64,000 bases of DNA from contig NC_088915.1 of assembly GCF_963576675.1 (NCBI RefSeq), positions 873,001-937,000 on the forward strand, given 5' to 3'. The translations under genes and the position numbers were made by a program. Positions 56,711 through 64,000 of this stretch are shown piece by piece. The notes below the pieces were generated by a model that made no database searches, was not told the origin of the DNA, and saw only the letters and a program-made list of their open reading frames with translations. The stretch comes from Euphorbia lathyris (taxonomy: Eukaryota; Streptophyta; Magnoliopsida; Malpighiales; Euphorbiaceae). The number at the start of each line of letters is the position of its first letter. Position 1 is the first letter of the stretch.

Positions 56711-58453
56711 CTAGTTACTGTTAGGTACCCAATTCTTTTTGGGTCCTTGCTTGTTAGGTTCAACAGGTAAAGCATCATATTTTATTTTATGGCGGCATAC
56801 ATGGACAGTATGTCCATTCTTTCCACAGAAGTCACAGCTGACCTTCCATTTAGGATGTCTCACTGACTGGTCAGCACCCCAGTGCTGAGCGTGCCAGCAC
56901 ACCTTTGTGGTGTGTCCTTTCTTCCCACAGAAGTCACACTGGACATTCCGCTGAGGATTCCATCTCTGCTGACTAGTACCTCGGTACTGAGTATTCAGAG
57001 GAATATTTCTTTTGTTTGGAACCTTTAGTTGGTTCTGGATAGTTGTGACGTCCTTTCTCAGTTTCTTAGAATCTGATTGGACCTCAGAGACAAACTTATG
57101 CATGATCTCCATGTTATCATGCAAAGTTGAGTTGTCCTAAAGAAGGAATCTGAGGTCACTCAGCTTGACCTCTTCAACCTCGTCACATCGCCTGCTGAGT
57201 GCTCTAACTTTCTTATTACACTTTTTGACAAGTGTGTAGAGGTCACTCAGGGCATTAACCATTTCATTTCTGAGCAGGGGTAGTGATATTACCTCATTTG
57301 ATTGCTCCTCATCGTCAGATGCAATGGAGGGGTCAGCATGCTCAGAGACACACGGCTCAGCAAGTTCGTCAGTCATGAAGCAAATCTTCGCTGACTCAGT
57401 GGCATCGGCTTCTGATGATGAAGACTCATCACTGTCGCTCCATGTTGCCACCATTGCCTTTTTGCCGTTCTTCCTTTCTTTCCTCAGCGTGGGACAACTT
57501 GACTTGATATGGTCAGTTTGATGACATTCAAAGCATGTAATGGGCTTTGAGCTGTCCTTCTTGTATTTGCTGTCGCTGGACTCAACTTTATACTTATCAA
57601 ACTTCTTGTAAGGCTTCTTAGAATATTTGTCATTCTTTCTGAACAGCCTTTTCATCTTCCTGGTGAACATAGCCATCTCCTCATCGTCTGTTGAGCTCCC
57701 ATTAGTGGAGTCAGCTTTCATGATAAGAGACTTTTGCTTCTTGTCTTCAGACTTTTCCTTCACCTCGAAATTCTTCATTGAGATCTCATGGGTCAGCAGT
57801 GAGCCGATGAGTTCATCATATTTGTAGGTGGTTAAGTCTTGAGCTTCCTCAACAGCAGTCTTCTTTGCTTGCCAGTTTTTAGGAAGACTCCTAAGAATCT
57901 TCTTGACTTGTTCTTCCTCAGTGAAGATCTTCCCAAGTCTCTTGAGCTCGTTGATGATGTTTGTAAACCTTGCATTCATGTCAGAGATTCCTTCATCATC
58001 GTTCATTTCCAACAGCTCGTACAGTCTCATCTGCTGGTTCACCTTGGACTCCTTCACTTTGTTGGTTCCTTCGTAGGTGACCTCCAGCTTCTTCCAGATC
58101 TCTTGTGTTGACTCACAACCTGAAATCTTGTTATATTCTGCAAAATCAAGCGCACAGTGAAGCATGTTTATAGCCGAAGCGTGATTTTGTAGCTTCTTGA
58201 GATCATCTTCTGTCCATTTGGCCTCAGCTTTGACAACTGTTTGGCCAGCCACAACTTCAATAGGAACAAATAGGCCTTGGACTATTGAAAGCCATGCACT
58301 CATATTTGTTGCCTGAATAAAGTTTTTCATCCTATTCTTCTAGAAGGTGTAGTTAGACCCGAAGAATAGGGGAGGCCGAGTAATGGACAGCCCCTCAGGT
58401 AAGATCTGAGTTGTCTGGTTTCCTGGGAGAAACCGAGTGATGTTTTCAGCCAT
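56711..58453 (-). pseudogene. Copia-1 gag
   Basis: Starts at 58453. A TAG replaces a Trp codon after SNYTF (about 58341), as shown by the intact fragment at 25841-26212. The core is 58330-57137 (SAWLSIVQGLF, INMLHCALDFAEYNKI, LYELLEMNDDEGISDMNARF) with a C-X2-C-X4-H-X4-C knuckle (CFECHQTDHIKSSC). A TAG at about 57137 precedes a second part with two more knuckles (CDFCGKKGHTTKVC and CDFCGKNGHTVHVC). The long acidic Ser-rich insert and C-terminal heptads are Sirevirus-like. Confidence 0.88.
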
Positions 58454-58501
58454 AGTGGGGATCAGCTCAAGGTAGTTAAACCTTTCACAGTGAGCTTTTA
58501 A

Positions 58502-58513
58502 GCTCTGATACCA
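58502..58513 (-). other. Primer-binding site of Copia-1, tRNA-iMet
   Basis: TGGTATCAGAGC on the element strand, two bases after the LTR end. Confidence 0.9.
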
Positions 58514-58515
58514 CT

Positions 58516-59203
58516 TGTTGGTACCTTATAACGTAACAAGTTAGTTCCAAAGGGGGATAGGAACTATTTAAAATTTTAGTACGTTAAGGCTGACTTCTTT
58601 TTCTTTGAAAAGGATTACACAGCGCGCTGAGTGAATTAAGACACTAGCTTAGTCAACTGGTGACTAAGTCAGCTTCTTTCTATGAGTTAGGAGATAGCAC
58701 TTGAGTCTATTCCTGAACTCAGATACTCAATGCACACAACTCAGCGTGACGTCTTTACTTGGTCAGTTTTGTTTAAGCAAGCAATATATATATCAAGGAG
58801 TTTAAGGTTAGAAAGATGTTACTCAGCAGATTTATCCAGGTTCGGACTCTAAGCCTACGTCCTATCCCCGGAACACGTTTCGAGCTTTCGAATTCTCTAC
58901 TGAGCTCTTTAACGGTAGAGCATCAAACCTTTTACAACAAGAAGCTGAGTATAACAAGAGTACCTTCCTCTATACCTCTACTCACTCCTATTATATTGCT
59001 GAGTACTATAACCGAGTACTCAGCCTCTCCTTTCTAATTCTAGAAATGATAATAAGATTGTCCTAAACAACAATTGCTAAGACACTTTAGATGATTGAAT
59101 AATCACTCTAGACTTTTACACAGTAATATGGAAATTGGTGTAAGTATTTTCTTTGCTTTTTCATACAGATTCTTCGAGTAGAAATTTGGTCGGCGTAATG
59201 GCT
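58516..59203 (-). mobile_element. Copia-1 5' LTR
   Basis: The inner end reads GGTACCAACA on the element strand (TGTTGGTACC on +). It includes the GACGTAGGC...GTCCGAACC text common in copia leaders. The outer end is not a clean TG; it meets Copia-2 RT sequence at 59203/59204, so it is probably truncated or rearranged. Confidence 0.7.
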
Positions 59204-60149
59204 TGTTGAAGATCTTATTTTTGGTGCAACTAACGAGTCAATGTGCAAGGAATTTAGCAAGCAAATGCAGACTGAGTTTGAAATGTCAATGATGGGAGAA
59301 CTCAAATTTTTTCTTGGACTTCAAATTAAACAAGGAAAAAATGGCATCTTCATCAGTCAAGCAAAATATGCCAAGGAGATATTGAAGAAATATGATCTTG
59401 AAAATTGCAAGCCAATATCTACTCCTATGGGCACTGACACTGTCCTTTGTGATGACGAGAATGGTAAGTCGGTAGACAGCAAATTGTATCGAGGTATGAT
59501 AGGCTCTCTACTTTACTTAACACCAAGTAGACCGGACATTCAGTTCTCAGTATGTTACTATGCTAGATATCAATCTAACCCTAAGGAATCTCATTACATA
59601 GCTGTAAAAAGAATCCTTAGATATTTGCAAAGCTCGGTGAATGCAGGGTTATGGTATCCCAACACTCATGATTTTACACTCGTTGGATACACTGATGTTG
59701 ACTATGGACGAGACAAGCTTGAACGAAAAAGCACCTCTGGAGGATGCCACTTCTTGGGAAGCTGCCTCGTATCCTGGTTCAACAAGAAGCAGGCGTCAGT
59801 AGCCTTGTCTACCACTGAAGCTGAGTACATTGCTGCTGGAAGCTGTGTTGCTCAAGTCCTATGGATTAAGCAACAGCTTGAAGACTATGGCATTCTAACA
59901 AAGACAATTGAAGTCAAATGTGACAACAAAAGTGCAATTGATCTATCAAAGAACCCAATCCAGCACAGCAGGATGAAGCATGTCAGCATCAGACATCACT
60001 TCATTAGAGACCATGTACTCAAGGGTGAGATCAAGCTGACCTATGTCCCAATGGATGAGCAGCTTGCGGATATCTTCACGAAGCCACTGGCTCGTGAGCA
60101 GTTCAGCATACTGAGAGAAGCCATTGGTATGTTTAATCCTCTTCAGTAA
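59204..60149 (+). pseudogene. Copia-2 RT C-terminus and RNase H
   Basis: The frame is open from 59241 to the TAA at 60147-60149. It contains the connecting domain, RNase H motifs DVDYGRD (usually DADY), STTEAEYIAA, KCDNKSAIDLSKNP and the HIRHHFIRD-type end, then DIFTKPLAREQF. The catalytic YVDD motif lies upstream of the break; here it has become the degenerate VEDLIFG-like remnant at 59204-59225. So the 3' half is intact but cannot work alone. Confidence 0.9.
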
Positions 60150-60540
60150 ATTCCAGTTCTAAATATATATTCATGCTGAGTGAATTACCATGCTGAATGA
60201 TTTCTGCTATTACTTGCTGAGTGAATAGATGTATGCTGAGTGTTTAATGCTAAATAAATGAATATCACATACTGAGCAAATATGCACACTGAGTAGTTAT
60301 CTCAAACTGAGCAACCAATTATTTAAACCATCCGTCTGTGCAAAAGTGACTACTCAGAATATAGAACGATTAGAATTCTAACACTGAGTAAAAGAACCGT
60401 TGCACTTAATGCTAAAGCACGCGAATAGCCACCTAGGATGACGTATGCGCCGAATGTGTCATAAATGCCAGGATCCTTGTCGGTTGACAATCCCAAGGAC
60501 AAACTGACACATGGATTGGATAAGATCCACCTCTCACCTC
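60150..60540 (+). other. Spacer between pol and env-like ORF, rich in CTGAGT motifs
   Basis: TGCTGAGT, ACTGAG and close variants recur about ten times in 250 bp (for example 60174, 60219, 60234, 60271, 60289). No coding sequence was seen. The same pentamer is frequent throughout both copia elements. Confidence 0.6.
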
Positions 60541-60548
60541 TATAAATA
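60541..60548 (+). promoter_or_regulatory. TATA-like box ahead of the env-like ORF
   Basis: CCTCTATAAATAATGGG is a good plant TATA box, 110 bp before the ATG at 60651. The interval is CT/A-rich (TTTCTCTCTCAAAAAC), like a plant 5' leader. This would allow a subgenomic transcript for the env-like protein. Confidence 0.45.
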
Positions 60549-60650
60549 ATGGGCAAATCCCCATTTTTATCTCTTTACGCCTACAGAATTCTCTGGCATA
60601 AATACTTTCTCTCTCAAAAACTTCAAATCATTCATATCTTCTCTGCGAAA

Positions 60651-63562
60651 ATGATGAATGATTCTGTAAACATCTCCGATGCCGGTCACCCATCCGCTAG
60701 AAACCCTAAGCCTCCTACCCAGCATGATCAAACCAAAGCTACCACACCGAGCAAGAAAACCCAGACTGACCAAGGTAATTCCTCTAAGTCGAAGAAACCT
60801 AAGCAACAAACCTACACCAAGGTCTATAAGAACGTCAGGGAGTATAAAATGGGCTACTCAAGGTGGTTCTCGAAAGAATTTGTCGAAACCGAACAACCAT
60901 TCTGTGAGTGGATCTCAAAGAATGGGTGGACCGAGCTGTTTTCAATAAGCTACAATACCTACCCTAACTTGGTAAGGGAATTCTACCACAACCTTCGTGT
61001 TGCTGATGATAACCAGGACTATTTAGTCACCAAGGTGAAGGACAAAACCATCTTCATAAATCCCACCTACTTAGCCGACCTTCTAAAGCTTAAGAATGAA
61101 GGAGCCATTCTTAGAAAGTCTGGAGATCAGGACGACACTGGGTACTCCACTACATTCTGTAAACCTACTGGCCAGGCTGGTGAAATCTCCAGCACTTCAA
61201 TGGGGCAACACCAAAAGATGGCGCACTACTTGCTGACCAATTATATCTTCCCAAAGATAAATTGCACCAGCTCAGCGACAAACTTCGAGCAATGCTTCAT
61301 ATGGCATATGCTAACTTACACGCCTATCAACATGCCAGTATTCTTGATAGCCGGTTTTTAAAGGAGCACTGGCACTTTAAGGTTGGGCTCACTCATTACC
61401 AAAATCCTCCTGGATCACCGAGTAGACCTATCGGGGGGAACTAAGGGCCAAGGATCAGAGATTACTGTAGCTGCCCTATTTGCTTTAAAGTTTAATCAGC
61501 CAATTAAGAAAGCAAAAGGTGCTACTGACCCAAACGCTGAGGGGACGATAATCAAAAAGGGCAAAAAAACTAAGGCCCCTGCTGACAGGAAGAGGAAAGC
61601 TGTGCAAAGCACCACTAAGGAAGCTATTCCAGCTCCTAAGAAGTTAAAGATTGTGTCCAAAGGAACGACTGCACAAGCTGAGCCTGAGGCAGATGAGAAA
61701 AGACCTAGGCAAGATAAGCCTGAGGCAGATGAAAGGGAAAACGTTGATGAAGAACCCTTGAGCAAGAAGCAGAAGAACTCTTCAGAGTTAAGTCCAATTG
61801 ATGTCATTCCTGTTGGCTTCTTTGTTCCCGACGACTCTCACTATGCTCAGAGTCAAGGCATTGCCGCTGAGCAACAGACAGATGAAGCTGAACTAGATGA
61901 TCAGTTCATTGAACAGTTGGAAGAAGAATTAGATGAGGAAGATCAGGATGATGAGCAAGAAGAAGAAGGAGAAGAGAGTGGTCAGGATGACACCGAGGAA
62001 ACAGCGAGTGAAGAAGATGCTGAGCCAACTCACACTGAGTTGACTGCAGAAGAAGGAGCTGAGGAAACTGAACAGCATGATGCTGATCAAGGAGTAAATT
62101 CCCCATCTCATTCAATTCAATCAATTCACGCTGATCCCACTCCTCCAACGACCCAGGGAAAAAGATGAAGACTTGTCAAGGCACATACCACAACAGTGCT
62201 TGACTTCATGGATGATCTAACATAGAAAAGACCAACCACCGATCCATCAAATATCAAGCTTAAATTCTTCAGAAAATCGTCTACGACTCTACCAGAGCAA
62301 ACTGAAAAGCAAGCCTCTGTTTCTCTTCCACAAGAACAAGCCGACTTAAATGCTTCTGCAAACCCGACCAACATCGAGCAAGTTCTCGATGTAGCAACTG
62401 AACCTAGCCCTCTGCCGGCTAAGGAAATTCCTACTCCAGTCAGCACTGAACCTATCTCGCCTTCAACAGAAAGTCAGCTTCAGCCTGACTCTGACCCTGT
62501 ATCCAATGCTGCTGTTCAATCACCTCTCCATTCTACAGAACAAGTACAACTTGAAACACCAATACCAGTCACTGACCCTGCTGGCACATTAAATGCTGAA
62601 TTGAACCTAACACCTCCTCAAACTGGTCAACCTGATGCAAGGTCATTCAACTATCTCACTGCCACTGAGTCTGGTAGAAGGATAATTAACTCGGCTCAGG
62701 CGTTGATCAAAGACCTTCATCAAACTTCAGGCACTGCTGCTGGGTCTGCCGAAAATGAGTCCACTCAGCTTCCACAAGTCACTCAACTTCTCAACGAGGT
62801 TCGAGGTCTAAAAGACTTGCTGAGTGTAATGATCAATATCCAAGCCCAACAACCAAAGCAGGAGTCTATAACAAAGCTGGCTGAACTCCAGCTGACCATG
62901 GTTCAACACATCAACTCCCTTTAGGGACAATTTTAAGCCTTGTCAGCTGCAAACTCAGGGTATGCAACTTCTGCCGAAGTTCATCAGTTATTCACCCAGC
63001 TTCAAACTGAGCAAGAGAAGACAAACCATCAGCTTTCCTCCTACTCTCAATGCTCAGTAGAACAGATCAGCGAAGCTGTTCGTCTTTTGAATCTCAACAA
63101 GGCAGAGATGGACACTGACCAGATGAAGTAGAATGAGATTCTCCAGTATACACATCAAATCTTCACCCATGTCCGTCATTCCAACATTCAGTGTCAGTTC
63201 TATGACTCATCTTTGCTCAAGATGTTTCATCAAGCTTATGCTGCGCTGACTGATACACTTACTTGGATGGGTAAATCTCAAGCCTACGCACTGAGCATCC
63301 TCAGCGCTGCTGAAATTGGTGTGCCTCAAGAGGATTAGACGATGGTGTTGCTGTCTTTGATGGCATAAATGAAAGCACCGGCAAGCTGAAGGACTTCTCA
63401 GCTCGCATATCTGAAGCTGCTCAAAACAGCACCTTCAGGCATCCTCCTCCTCCCGATGCTGCCAAAACGGGGGAGAAAGAACAAACAGGAAGAACTCAGC
63501 AAGAGGCTGCTGGAAGTAGTCAGCTTAAGGGAAAGGGAAAACTGACACATAAGAAGAAATAG
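60651..63562 (+). pseudogene. Sirevirus env-like ORF, interrupted by nonsense codons
   Basis: One frame from ATG 60651 runs to about 63338, then shifts and ends at TAG 63560-63562 (about 970 codons). Order: basic N-terminus (Lys/Thr/Pro-rich), a globular part at about residues 45-235 (MGYSRWFSKEF, then FPKINCTSSATNFEQC and a hydrophobic NMPVFLIAGF), a basic stretch, an acidic Glu/Asp tract (61860-62080), a Pro/Ser/Thr-rich region, and a Gln-rich likely coiled coil (62650-63130). In-frame stops: 61359 TAA, 62166 TGA, 62223 TAG, 62922 TAG, 62934 TAA, 63129 TAG. Sireviruses such as SIRE1 carry an env-like ORF here; a role in entry is unproven. Not functional as it stands. Confidence 0.72.
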
Positions 63563-64000
63563 CTTCGTTAGGATAGCTAGTTTCTAAGTCTTAAATATCC
63601 CTACTTTTGTATAATGCTGACTATTTATTAATACTATGCTTGCATCAATTATTCAACTTGATTAAATACTTAGGTGATGCTGAGTTATTATGTTTTATAT
63701 AGTGCATCTTCAAATACATCAACTATGCTTGTCATTTAAAATATGTGTTGAATGTATGCTGTGTGGATCAAATGTTGACACTGACTTGTATGATATAAAA
63801 CGTTGTCTTATAAAACTCATTGAACAACAATATACTCAGTGCTCTCTGATATGTTAAATCTTCCGCTTAAAACTGAGTTAACAGAATATGTTCCATGAGT
63901 TGACCTTTATTTGAAAACTGACCTAGGACTTACTCGATTAAACCTTAAAATGTTTAGAGTAAAACTGAGTCAGTAGCTCAACCCTTACGGGGGAGTTTAT
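63563..64000 (+). other. 3' non-coding end of Copia-2 with purine tracts
   Basis: AAAACGGGGGAGAAAG inside the end of the env-like frame (about 63465) and TTACGGGGGAGTTTA (about 63986-64000) look like the GGGGGAG polypurine units of Sireviruses. The 3' LTR start expected soon after is outside the window. Confidence 0.5.

Larger units (their letters stand above)
53835..59203 (-). mobile_element. Sirevirus-like Ty1/copia element (Copia-1), 3'-truncated
   Basis: In element order: 5' LTR (59203-58516), tRNA-iMet primer site, gag, protease, integrase, RT and part of RNase H. It ends abruptly at 53835, in the codons after KCDNK, against Gypsy-2 gag. RNase H end, any env-like ORF and the 3' LTR are missing. 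Gag with three zinc knuckles and close similarity to Copia-2, which has an env-like ORF, point to the Sirevirus group. Confidence 0.88.
59204..64000 (+). mobile_element. Second Sirevirus-like copia element (Copia-2), 5'-truncated
   Basis: It begins inside RT (at the codons before FGATNES), runs through RNase H, a spacer and a long env-like frame, and reaches a purine-rich 3' region. The 3' LTR is beyond the window. It is about 93% identical to Copia-1 in the shared RT/RNase H protein (I count 17 differences in about 240 residues) and is inverted relative to it. Confidence 0.88.

Overview
The window is nuclear DNA of a flowering plant, almost certainly a eudicot. It has AT-rich spacers, split genes with GT-AG introns, an Au-type SINE, plant L1-type LINEs, Athila-like and other Ty3/gypsy elements, Sirevirus-like Ty1/copia elements and CACTA transposons. 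No bacterial operon, phage, CRISPR array or organellar gene was seen. The DMS3-like exons resemble those of woody eudicots such as poplar; assignment to a particular order would be a guess.

Layout. 1-10 kb is the gene-bearing part. It holds a DMS3-like gene (RNA-directed DNA methylation) on +, whose introns carry a gypsy remnant and a SINE, and a single-exon subgroup-22-type R2R3-MYB on -. 10.4-12.4 kb is a 5'-truncated LINE with a 15-bp target-site duplication. 12.7-18 kb holds a reverse-oriented LTR and the 3' half of an Athila-type element ending in a 1.2 kb LTR. 18-31 kb is spacer with a UGT75-like glycosyltransferase pseudogene, an F-box pseudogene, a copia gag scrap, two short LINE tails and MITE-like repeats. 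32-32.8 kb is a Mutator-type MITE (9-bp duplication) sitting inside a second foldback repeat.

34.4-64 kb is a nest of transposons. An Athila-type element on - (gag, protease, RT, tRNA-Asp primer site, 5' LTR) was hit twice by CACTA elements. CACTA-1 (37202-41437) lies in gag and carries a complete split plant-mobile-domain gene with four nonsense codons plus an OTU-like fragment on the other strand. CACTA-2 (43553-47837) lies in the LTR and carries pieces of two unrelated host genes, an IRX14-type GT43 xylan glycosyltransferase and a DYRK-family kinase, with introns retained. A second gypsy element (48241-53834, -) has lost RT, RNase H and the integrase core, so protease is fused in frame to the integrase C-terminus. 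It also carries four copies of a near-perfect 20-nt palindrome, one with compensatory changes. It abuts a truncated Sirevirus-like copia element on -, which lies head to head with a second copia copy on + that has a long env-like frame with its own TATA-like box.

Only DMS3 and MYB could be working host genes, and DMS3 has a premature stop in its last long exon. The rest is transposon-derived or pseudogenic. Many of the nonsense codons are explainable as C-to-T changes in CAG, CAA or CGA codons, as expected for methylated, silenced repeats.
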